DNA of 64,000 nt from Phytophthora colocasiae. Lineage: Eukaryota; Oomycota; Peronosporomycetes; Peronosporales; Peronosporaceae. This document shows, piece after piece, positions 54,577-64,000 of this stretch. The notes under the pieces are model-generated. The model was given only the letters and a program-made list of their open reading frames with translations, did not search any database and was not told the DNA's origin. Numbering within the stretch: the first letter of the stretch is position 1; the number at the start of each line of letters is the position of its first letter. The stretch spans positions 248,001 to 312,000 of the forward strand of contig JAGKQI010000051.1 of the NCBI GenBank assembly GCA_018806915.1, read 5' to 3'. The translations under genes and the position numbers were made by a program.

Positions 54577-57500
54577 CTGCTCTGCTCTGAAGCAGGAGGT
54601 TCGTGTCCTCCGTGCTGAGGTCTGCGAGGCAGCTCAGACTGCCTCGAACCTCTCGTCCGGTCTTGGGACGAGAGTGAACCAGTTGATCGACCGTGTCGAC
54701 GGTCTCGAGAAGGCCTTCCAGGCCTCTCGCACTCCTCAGTCGGACTACCAACCCTAGGTAGTCCGTGCTGCACGTACGGCTTCAACCGCCCGACGTAGAA
54801 GGTCGGGTGGAGCCTCATGCTGAACGGTATGTCCAGCCGGTACGCGTTGCCGTGCCGTTCAAGTACTTTGAACGGTCCAATGAATCTTGGAGCAAGCTTG
54901 CTTGCTCCAAAGTCAGACACTGCATGTTTAGGTAGGTTTTGTGTAGCTAACAAGACTAATGAACCCTTTTCGAATTCATTTATGTTGCCCCTACCAACAT
55001 TATCAGCGTTCAGCTTCTGTCGATCGACAGAAGCTGCGATAGCATCCTGGACAAACCGTATGACGGCTTGTCTTCGCTGGACAAAGTCTAGCGCACCCGA
55101 GCTGAATCCTTTCAGCTTGTCGCCCTTGTCAGCAGCAGGCCCTGCCTGCTCGCTATCATCTCTCATGTCTGTGCCCGGCACAGACATCGCGCGCTCGTTC
55201 CTGCTCGAACGAGACGTCGCACGCGTCACCGCAGCTGATAGTGTGCTGCTATCAGTTGCATTCTGCGGTTGTTCGGACGCAACCGTAGATCCTCCCCCAC
55301 TTAAGGAGGAAGCTACCCCGCCGAGCATGCTCGGCAATCGTGGATGCCTCATGGCGTTCACGTAGAACGGTGTATGCCCTGTCGAGGCATGCACCGAGTT
55401 GTTGATGGCAAACTCTGCCATCGGCAAGCACTCGCTCCAATGCGGGAACGAGTGAGCGTAGCTCTTCAACGTGTCACCCAATACACGGTTGACACGTTCG
55501 GTCTGTCCGTCCGTCTGCGGATGATCCGCAGTCGATATTGATAACTGTGAACCAAGAAGTGTAAACGCTTCTTGCCAGAACCGCGCTGTGAAGCGTGGAT
55601 CACGGTCCGACACAATGTCGAGCGGCATGCCATGGTGTTTGAACACCATGTCAACAAACAGTCGCGCAGTCTGCGCGGCTGTAACAGTAGCCGGGACGGC
55701 AGCAAGATGAACCATCTTGCTGAATCTGTCCACAAAGACAACGATGCCCGTCCTCCGCTTGCTGTCAGGCGGAAGACCGAAGACAAAGTCCATGGACATG
55801 GACTGCCAACACTCCGACGGAGTCGGTAGTGATTGAAGAGGAGCCTGCGAGAACTGCGCAGACTTCACGCGTTGACAAACCTCGCAAGCACGTACGTACT
55901 TGCGCACCCACTTGTACTGGTGGTGCCAGTAGAAGTCACGCGTGAGAAGAGTGTATGTCTTCTCACGACCCGGATGCCCTGCCGTGGGGGCATCGTGATA
56001 CTCGAACATGATCCTCAACCGGAGGTCATGATCATTCGGAACGACAATGCGATCCGCATTGTCGTCTACTGCACTGTACAACAGTAGGCCTTCGTGTACA
56101 CGATAGCGGTGTACACGAGCTCGAAGATGAGGGGTTAGCTTCCGACGTGCCACGTCGGAAGGTGCTGCGAGGAACTCCAGCAGCCCCTTCGCGTCTGCAT
56201 CCTCCTTGCATACGCACGCATTCTTCACGTCGTCAATCAACGTTGACGACGGCACACTTGTCCTCACGACGCCAACAGCGTTGGCGTCGACCGTCTCCGC
56301 ATAGTCAGGTCGACGCGATAACGCGTCGGCCACTACATTGAGTCTTCCGGGTTTGTACTCCACCCGGAAGTTGTACTCCGCGAAGAAGGACAACCATCTC
56401 GCCATACGTTGCGAGATGTGCGGCGACTTAATCGCCGTACGCAATGATGCGTGGTCTGTATAGACCACGAACGGTCTACTCCCAAGTAGATACACTCGGA
56501 ACTTTGCGAATGCATACTTCATGGCAAGGAGCTCCTTGTCATGTACGGGATAGTTACGCTCAGCTGGCTTCAGCTGACGCGATTGATAGTAGACTACACG
56601 ATCACGCCCTTCGTGATCGTGTTGCATCAATGCACATCCGATTGCAAAGTCGGATGCATCGCACACTACGTGGAATGGACGATCTTGGTCCGCCACGGCC
56701 AAGATCGGCGCTTCAGTCAAGCCCTGCTTGACTGCACCGAATGCATCCTCGCACTCGGTCGTCCAAATCCACTCAGCTTCTTTCTTAAGAAGCTGTGACA
56801 ACGGGCGAATCTTGCCCGCGTAGTTGTCCACGTACTTGCACAAGTACGTGGCAGAGCCCAAGCGAACTGCCTCAGTTCCTTTACATTGGATGGCGTGGGC
56901 CATTCATTGATCACTCTGACCTTCTCTGGGTCAGGGCGCACGCCGTCTTTCCCCACGAGACACCCCAGCACGGGTATCTCGCTCGCCCCGAAGATACACT
57001 TCTTCAGGTTCGCATAGAGCTTATGCTTCCTCATAAGCTCTAGCAGCTTCCGGAGATGCACCTTGTGCATCTCAATGTCCGTCTTCCCGTTCACAGCCCG
57101 GCTGTGGACGAACACGTCGTCGAAGTAACTCGGTGCGAAGTCGCGCACCGAGCGCAATAGATGCGTCACGCATCTATTGAACGTTGCAGGGGCGTTCTTA
57201 AGCCCCTGTGGCATTACGAGCCACTCCCAAAGCATACCGCTTGGAGTGCTTACCGCTGTGAGAGGGATGTCCCTCTCACGCATGAGGATTTGATAGAATC
57301 CATCACGCAGATCAAGAGCACTGAAGATAGTGCTCAAGACCATCAATCGATGATAACATCTTTTCGCGGTATCGGCGTCTGCGCCGGTATCGTCGCATCG
57401 TTCAACTTGTTGTACGCATGAACGATGCGCCAGTCGCCCTGTGGTTTCTTAACACAGAGCGTTGGAGCACTGTGCGGGGACTTTGATTCCCGCACTTGAC

Positions 57501-59498
57501 CTGCAAGACGACGACTTTCAAAGAAGTCGTCGATCGCTTGTACTTGTTCACGCGGCAGTGGCCACTGCCGTGTAACACAGTACTTCGTGCCCGGCACGAG
57601 ATCAATCTCGTGCTGTACGCCCTTGTCCTTCGGAAACTCCGAAGGAATCTCGTCCGGGAGTACATCCTTGTACTCCCGCAGAACTTCGTAGTAGGGACTC
57701 GACCTCAACGAGTCCCAACTCTGCTCCTCGAAGCGCTGCTTGGTCTTCGCACTGAGGAGTCATCGCCCTCAGTGATCCCATCGACGACGAGCTGCTTAAG
57801 CTCTTCGGCTTCGCGATCCACTCTCTCGATATCCGAGAGAATGCAAATTTGTTCGATGCGTCCATCGTTCAAGTCCCGCGCGAAGCGCTTCCAACTCATC
57901 GTTGGAAGTGCGGTCAACGCCGACGCACACGTCGGCGGATTCTCCAACCGCATTTTCTGGTACTGCAAACCAGTACCAATACGTGTCAAGACGTTCAACG
58001 TCTCGACACTCGGTGTCTGCACTGCAGATACACCCGTCTCAGTCCCGGACTGAGACTCGCGCAGCTCCCTGAGCTTGCGCCGCGAAGATCTACCATGGAG
58101 CCCGGCTCCAGGTGCTCCACGTCCAAGGCATCGCACCTTGGACGGGACGTTATCGCAGTCGTCAGCGGATTCCTTCCGCTGACTCGCACTATCAAGCCCT
58201 GCTTGAGTGCCGCTCATCGCGTGCAGCGCTGCTGCACGTGAGCACGCAGGTTGTTCGGGTGCTGGGCGTTTGCAACCGCCAGCACCTCCTGCCGCGCAGT
58301 CGGTTCCCTGAACCGCTGCGCCTCCATCCGCTCCTGGAGCGGATGAAGCAACCGCATCGTCGACTCCCGGAGTCGACGTGCTCTCGCTAGCTTCCTGCGC
58401 TAGCGAGTGATCGCTTGTACACATATCATCCGTTCCCAGAGCGGATGTACGATCGCTAGTTCCCGGAACTAGCAGCGACTGTTCGCCTATACACGTCTCA
58501 TCAGCTCCCGGAGCTGATGACCGATCGCTAGTTCCCGGAACTAGCAGCGAAGCGCCAGTGGCGTCAGCTCCCAGAGCTGACGCACGTCTTTCGGTTCCCC
58601 GAATATTATTTGCTTCGTCAACTCTCAGAGTTGACGCGACGTCGTCGGCGCGACCCTTGGGGGCTTGAAGTACCTCCAAGGATACCGGTATATTACCTTC
58701 TCTCAGGTGAATCGCATTCACCTGACCATCACTCATGTGACAAACATCATTCAGATGTTTACGCGTCAGGTGATTCACATTCACCTGACCATCACTCATG
58801 TGACCGCGACCCTTCGGCTCAGATTTCTGAGTCGACACACATTTTCTCACAACGACTCCCGGAGTCGTTGATGGTCGCCGGCGGCGATCGGAGGCAGCGG
58901 CGGCCGCTGCTGCCTCAACTGGGGATCCACATGCACCGGCCGGTGCATGTGCAGCACTGACAGGGCCATCGCTCTCTGTCGCGCATGTGTTGTTGAAGCG
59001 TACGAGCGTACGCTTCTCCCAGTTGATCACCGGGTCATGCCGTGCAAGCCACGGCATGCCTAATACCAAGTCGAACTTATCGTCTAGATCCAAGACGATA
59101 AGATCTTCTACAAACGTCCTTCGTTTGTAAGAGAAGCGCACACGGACTACGCGCTTCTCAGTCCTCACGGTGGCACCCGTTGCCAACCGCACCTCCAACA
59201 CGCTGCGAGGCGTGACGGTCTATTCGAAGTCAAGCCTTCGAAGACTTCCCTGTCGAACAAAGTTGTTCGACGCGCCCGAGTTCACTAGGGCACGAAGAGA
59301 GTTTACTCTCTTCGACATCACGTTCAGGATGACAAGGTTTGGCTTGTCATCTTGCAGCTTACAGCGAGAAACTTTCTCGCTAGGGGCAGCAGCCTTCAAC
59401 GTCGCGTGTCCGAGTTCGACACGCGAGACTGCATTACCAGTAGGACGCCCCGCGCCTACTGGTCCTTGGCGTTTTTTGAACGCCCGCCCGCTGTGCAC
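54276..59498 (-). pseudogene. Copy C pol: protease, RT, RNase H, integrase, several lesions
   Basis: The protease reads LVNSGASNNF, with Asn in place of the catalytic Asp, and has an in-frame TAG after RRLDFE (~59220). The linker with LLVPGTSD-type units runs to ~57720, where a base loss shifts the frame. RT stops at KDVIID-TGA as in copies A and B and resumes in -1. A further lesion near 56870 (RQFAWALPRT) splits RT from RNase H. RNase H and integrase from 56903 are clean (ADALSRRPDY, SMDFVFGL, IVSDRDPRF, QTDGQTERVN). The end at RLHPTFYVGRLKPY is the true polyprotein end; no chromodomain was seen. Confidence 0.85.
59436..59477 (-). promoter_or_regulatory. -1 ribosomal frameshift signal, copy C gag-pol
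   Basis: Same signal as copy A: A AAA AAC at 59477-59471, a 7-nt spacer, and the 9-bp stem ACCAGTAGG/CCTACTGGT (59463-59455 and 59444-59436) containing the gag TAG. Confidence 0.8.
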
Positions 59499-60440
59499 TT
59501 GCGTGCATAGTGACCGATGTTACCACACAGGTAACATCGAACCTTGCCGTATCTACGCTGCTGTTGACCAGCAGTCGTAGCACTCGAGAGGTCCATAGGT
59601 TCCGGACCTCCCGTCTTCACAACAGGACGCGCCGGCTTCGGCGCGTTCGCATGGAGTTTAGCTTGACGCCGGCTAAACTCCTCTTGTATTGCAAGGCTGA
59701 TCGCCTCCTCGAGAGTATTCGGATACTCTCGGAAGAGATACGTCTTGACGGGACCATCTCTTAGTCCCTTCATGAACGTGACGACCTTGGTCGCCTCGTC
59801 GATCGGGTTGGCTACTATGTTCGATACCAAGTATCGAGCACGCTGGGCAAAAGTGTGAACATCATCCTTGCCCTGCTGCAGATCGAGAAACCCCGCTCTC
59901 GATCTGAACTCGTTCTTCGGAGGCTCAAACGCAAGCTTGAGTTCCTCCTTGAACACCTCGTACGTGCTGAAGCACGTAGGATCCGAGAGTCGGCGCCCAT
60001 AGGCACAACTCCTCGCACGTCCGCCAAGACATGACATGGCGAACGCGACCTTCGACATCGGATCGACGATACGTCGAGCCGCAACGGCTGTGTCAAGTTC
60101 GACAAGCCAACGAAGGAGGTCTCGTCCTCCTTCCCGTGTAGGTACTCACGTGGAGTTTCAACGACTCCACGCGTGGCTTCGGGGAAGCCACCGAGGCAGC
60201 AACATCTCGTTGCTCCTTAACAATGTACCCCAGAGCAACACCGTGTTGCTCTGTCGGCGATAGCGTACGAAGCATCGTCGCTACCGCTGCCTCTCCAATG
60301 ACTTGTGAAAGTCTTTGGAGAGCTTCCCACTCTGGATCTGACAGGTGGGCACAGTCCGTGCGCGTCACGGACATTTGAGGGGTCCCAGCAGATCCCTCAT
60401 CCATTGGGGAGTTCTCTACCCCGCGTTCGTATGACTCCAT
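59456..60440 (-). pseudogene. Copy C gag, one frameshift
   Basis: ATG 60440 (MESYERGVENSPMDEGS). A small deletion near 60115 shifts the frame (STYTGRRTRPPS). The second part from MSKVAFAMSCLGGRARS holds the capsid-like block, GGPEPMDLSS and the knuckle CYLCGNIGHYARKC, ending KNAKDQ-TAG. Confidence 0.82.
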
Positions 60441-60465
60441 ACGAACGAACAGCAGTCGGTCGTGG

Positions 60466-60489
60466 GACGGACTACAAAGTGCTACCAGG
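60466..60489 (-). other. Primer-binding site of copy C
   Basis: On the minus strand CCTGGTAGCACTTTGTAGTC follows the LTR end, identical to copy A. Confidence 0.6.
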
Positions 60490-60948
60490 TGTAATGGGTC
60501 TACCTAGACCTATTAGGTGGCGTACACGTGCGCTTACGTGTATGAGGAAGCGTGCAATTAGAATAGACTTAATTTAAGTATACTTATTTAAATAAGTATA
60601 ATTAAATCAAATATAACTAAATTAAACTGCAAAATGCCGTAAAATGAGAACTGTTATTGAATTTGGCATAAGCCAATTATGGACCTCCTAAAACTGTTTG
60701 TTATCTATTTCTAAAGGGTCTGCCAACGTGTGGTTGGCAGAACTCTGCTCAGTGATTGGTAGAAATCCGTTACTTTCTACCAATAATATGCACAAATGCA
60801 CACGAACCACCCAATGATGTGGTCCGCTCATGTAGCCATTGGTGTGTACAGCACACCAAGGTCTGAGGACCATTTCCAACCTCTAACAGTTATCCTAACT
60901 GTTAGAGTTACAAGTGGTACAACCACTTGTACGTGTAACCCCGTTACA
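60490..60948 (-). repeat. Right (5') LTR of copy C
   Basis: 459 bp, nearly identical to the copy A LTR (a few differences, such as AAATGCCGT versus AAATACCGT). It ends CCCGTTACA and is followed by CGTCGCGG of an unrelated gypsy fragment. Confidence 0.9.
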
Positions 60949-62092
60949 CGTCGCGGTGTTGACCGAGCTTTGTGAAGAACAAGCACCCCAAGGACCCGGT
61001 TTCCTTTCTTCCGAAGCAGGAGCACGCGTTTGAGGCACTCAAACGTAAGCTGTCCTCTACTCTGACTCTCGCCCATGCGGATTTCGATAAGCCATTCCAC
61101 GTGAGCGTGGACGCCTCCGATTTTGCTGTTGGCGGATACTTATTCCAGTACGATGATAAGGGAGCGGAACGTATCATCGCGTATAGAGGTAGAAAGCTCT
61201 CACGAGCGGAGCTCATATACCCTACACGTGAAAAGGAGCTCCTAGCCGCACTGCACGCAATGCGCACCTGGAAGGTGTACCTACTGGACAAGCCGTCCTA
61301 TCTCAACACGGATCACCGCACAATTGAGTCGTTGTTGCAGCAGCAGACGTGCTCGCAACGCCTGACCCGATGGTTAAACGAGCTGGCGCTTTTCCAACCT
61401 CGCTTTAAGTGGCCGGCAGTACAAATACCATCGCCGACAGCGTCTCCAGGCGGCCGGACTGGTCCGATGGCACGAGCCGTGCAATCAGCCTCTCAGAACT
61501 TCTCCTCCAGCTTACCTCCACCGACGCGGACGCCGAGGAGGCAAGTCTGTTTGCGATACAGACGTCCCATTCGGTCGACGTCCTGGAGATGTGCAGGCAG
61601 CACTACAACAAGGACGCTGTCTTCGGTCCAATCCTGAAGGACCTCCTCGCCGACAACGACACTGGATCGCGGCGAAAGTCATACCCGCCTCCGGCTTGCT
61701 TGCTCGCAACCAGAGGCCTCACGTCGCTGCTACCGTTGCCTTCAAGGCCAACAGCAACAGTGACGATGGATTTAGTAGCAATGAACAAAGAAAAGCAAAA
61801 GAAACAGAAAAAGAAGAAAACAAAAGACACGAGGGTAGGGATACAAAAACAAGTAGATAAGAAGAAAGCCCTGTGCTTGCCTAGGAGCACATGAAGGCAT
61901 GCATTTGGAAGTAGGAATTCACTCTTAAATATACCAACTACCCCACATCGAGACCAACATCAAGCGACCTACACTCTCTACGACCAGCACTCTACAGCCC
62001 AGGCATCACATTTGGTTGCACTTCCGGGGGAGAGGGCTCGTCGCTGTACGACTTCAACATCAAGACCAGGGGAGGCCTTTGATTTGGTTACG
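60949..62092 (+). mobile_element. Fragment of another gypsy element: RNase H, linker and degraded end
   Basis: The plus strand enters just before RNase H: VSFLPKQEHAFEALKRKLSS, FHVSVDASDFAVGGYLFQYD, PTREKELLAALHAMRTWKVY and LNTDHRTIESLLQQQTCSQR. A shift near 61410 leads to AGSTNTIADSVSRRPDW (linker). After ~61690 the integrase is missing and Lys-rich low-complexity sequence follows (KEKQKKQKKKKTK). A purine-rich CCAGGGGAGGCC near 62067 could be a polypurine tract. The sequence is closer to element 1 than to element 2 or family 3. Confidence 0.7.
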
Positions 62093-62586
62093 TGTTACAT
62101 CCGTGTGATCATACCAAATCACGTGTTTGTGACTCAGTGTTGCCTAAGGGTAATCAAGTCACTTCACAAGCTGACAGTGAGCATTAGCTGGTGGGTGATC
62201 GTGGTGTGTTATTACACATCTAGCCCCGGCGAAGGCTTTCTAGCTATAAGTAGTAATCGTTCTTCAATACCGCACTTCTATTAAATTTGAGCAAGTCTCA
62301 AACCAGCCGGTATAGTCAGTATAGTTCTGGTTACCCTAGCAAGGCTAACTTACTTCGACGTGATTGGGTGGAAAAGGAGACCCAAGGCAAGAAACGTCTG
62401 CGATCGACCTCTGCAACGTCATCGACCTCTGCAACGTCATCAACCTCTTCAACGTCATCGAAGAAGGCCAAGACCTCCAAAAAGGAATAACCCCGCCAAA
62501 TTAGGAAGTAGCATAGGCTATTTTCTTTAACAGGTTTTCTCTTTATTTTCTTTTAGTCATTGCCTCTAGAAAGTAGTTTGTTCCAA
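62093..62586 (+). repeat. Possible LTR between two gypsy elements
   Basis: Begins TGTTACATCC just after a purine-rich tract and precedes a gag start at 62622, which is where an LTR is expected. No second copy is in the window, so the boundaries are guesses. Confidence 0.3.
62405..62458 (+). repeat. 18-bp minisatellite, three units
   Basis: CGACCTCTGCAACGTCAT is repeated three times in tandem (third unit CAACCTCTTCAACGTCAT). It lies in an open frame giving TSATSSTSATSSTSSTSSKK, a Ser/Thr-rich stretch before a Lys-rich end. Confidence 0.8.
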
Positions 62587-62621
62587 CCGGTATCAAGTAT
62601 CAAGAACCAAGATTATCAGAC

Positions 62622-64000
62622 ATGGCAGAATCGGCCCAGCTTATGCACAGTATGCTGGCGGCCATGGAAAAGCAAACACAACTTATTGACGAGCTGCGTA
62701 AGTCAAGGCAGCTGTCAGAACTCAAGATGGATGGGATTAAATTGCCCAGTTATGGAGGAACACTCAAGGAATCGTTCCAGTTATACCGGGAGCAAGTGGA
62801 ACAGTACATTTTAGCAAAGGGCATTAATAGGAAAGATAGTAAATTGAGAGGACGTATTTTGGCAGTGTTGGGTGGGTCGTTGAAGGATGGAGCCGCACAG
62901 TGGTACATCGTCAAGAAGGATGAGGTGCAGAGTGTTGAAGACTTCTTTGGCAAGTTGGAGGAAGAGTTTGTCCCCAGATTTGCAAGAACGTCTACGAGAT
63001 CAGATGGACGATTTGAAGGAGCGTCATTGCAAGGACTTGCCTGATTATATCAGCAAGTTCAGGCACTTGATCACTCAAGTCAAGGAAATGAGTGAGCTGG
63101 ACAAGACCATGTATTTCTTGCGTGGATTGTCGTCAAGTATCCGCGAAGAAGTCCAGTACCGTAGAAGTGCAACACTGACCGACGCTATTACAGTAGCGCT
63201 CGATTATGATCGGTCTGACGCGCATCGAGGACGTTCGGATAACGCCCGTGAGAAACCAAGGTATCGGTCGCAAACGATCGAAGAATCAGAACGATGGACC
63301 AGTGCCGATGGAGATCGACAACGTAAGGGTGTCATCGAAGGAAGAGTGCATGCGCCGAAACTTATGTTTCATGTGCGGGTGTGCAGCACATCGGGCTCGA
63401 CAATGTCCGATGCAGCTGCAACAGACGTTTGGGGCCAGAAGGAATGCGCTGCGATACAACAACGCGAATAATGGCCAACGTCGCGAAAAGCCGAGAATGA
63501 ACATGGTTCTCGAAGATGACGACCAAGTGGATACCGTCGTCATGGATCGTGTAACGATGAGCGTAGTTGACATCGAAGACGTAGCAGATGAGCTACTGGA
63601 GACCGTGAAAGACATCCGAAAGAAGGTAGAAGAACAATACAGCGCTACAGAAGAGACGTCAGAAGAGACAGGTTTGTGCGGATCATCGCCCGTAGACGTC
63701 GCAGGTGTGCATGCGATGCAACCTGAAGCAAAGGCGGAAGAGCATGCGATGCAATCCGCAGAGGAGTTGGAAACGCCGGAACTGCGACCAACCGAGGTGA
63801 CTAAGAAAGTCAACGCTGTACAGTCTGAACAGAAGAGTAATCTGTTTATTAAGAAAGGCCGTATCAACGGCAGGGATGTCCGAATCTTGCTGGACACAGG
63901 TGCAAGCACGAACATGATTAAGCCAGGGATGGCGAGTAACGTGCTAATGTCCAGAAGATTGCAGGCTCAACGCTTTGATGGTACATTGACTCCGGCCACG
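62622..64000 (+). pseudogene. Gag-protease of a further gypsy element, running off the window
   Basis: Starts MAESAQLMHSMLAAMEKQT. The capsid-like block follows (KLPSYGGTLKESFQLYREQV, then AQWYIVKKDEVQSVEDFF), then after a shift near 62985 LRDQMDDLKERHCKDLPDYI with SSIREEVQYRRSATL. After another shift near 63285 comes PVPMEIDNVRVSS and the CCHC knuckle CFMCGCAAHRARQC. A Glu-rich spacer and the protease signature ILLDTGASTNMI (~63889) are in the same frame, so gag and protease are fused here with no frameshift signal, unlike element 2 and family 3. The frame is open at base 64000. Confidence 0.75.

Larger units (their letters stand above)
52651..60948 (-). mobile_element. Gypsy family 3, copy C (minus strand, LTR to LTR, 8.3 kb)
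   Basis: LTRs at 52651-53108 and 60490-60948. On the minus strand lie primer site, gag, protease, RT, RNase H and integrase; on the plus strand is the antisense ORF at 53209 onward. The purine tract AACGGGGGATGG lies at 53109-53120. The flanking bases (GTCGG left, CGTCG right) are not a target duplication and the two flanks belong to different elements, so the copy is probably a recombination product. Confidence 0.85.

Noticed and set aside
52651..60948. Copy C as an intact autonomous element
   Set aside because: Gag is frameshifted, the protease has Asn for Asp and a stop, and RT has two breaks.

Overview
The window looks like nuclear DNA of an oomycete, most likely Phytophthora or a close relative. 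The reasons are compact genes with short GT-AG introns (58-111 bp), oomycete-type initiator motifs (TCATTYYNCAWTTT-like) 30-70 bp upstream of several ATGs, chromodomain Ty3/gypsy elements and a CryptonS-type recombinase remnant. Species was not assigned. Layout: (1) 1-10494 holds two convergent paralogues that fuse a multicopper oxidase to an eight-helix ZIP metal transporter. The left copy is cut in two by a gypsy element (1238-6780) with a perfect 5-bp target duplication; the right copy is intact. (2) 10.5-13.1 kb is gene-poor. (3) 13.1-22.9 kb is a dense housekeeping block: a CIAO2/MIP18-type Fe-S targeting factor, a PP2C phosphatase, a zeta-class glutathione transferase, a membrane-anchored FkbM-like methyltransferase, a protein with three Stc1-like zinc modules, and methylenetetrahydrofolate reductase. 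(4) 23484-32029 is a non-autonomous hAT-like transposon (8-bp target duplication) that was itself invaded by a 7.9-kb chromodomain gypsy element (23777-31645). (5) 32.6-38.5 kb is a second gene block: WDR83/MORG1, Rtf2, argininosuccinate synthase and class III alcohol dehydrogenase. (6) From 39.2 kb to the end is a retroelement graveyard. It has a Crypton remnant, four pieces (A, B, D, C) of one gypsy family in opposing orientations, an RNase H fragment of another gypsy, and the start of a further gypsy running off the window. The strongest novelty lies in the gypsy families at 23.8-31.6 kb and 40.1-60.9 kb. Both are tiled almost end to end, LTRs and coding DNA alike, by short perfect inverted repeats (arms 6-12 bp) every few tens of bases. 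In places the two arms co-vary between copies even where this changes the protein. Both families use a textbook -1 frameshift signal at the gag-pol junction (slippery heptamer, 7-nt spacer, 9-10 bp stem that contains the gag stop). Both also carry a long antisense ORF between pol and the 3' LTR, with an oomycete initiator in front of it and a coiled coil at its end. Nearly all element ORFs carry frameshifts or stops, so the copies seen here are probably dead or rely on others. All intron junctions and domain calls were made by eye.
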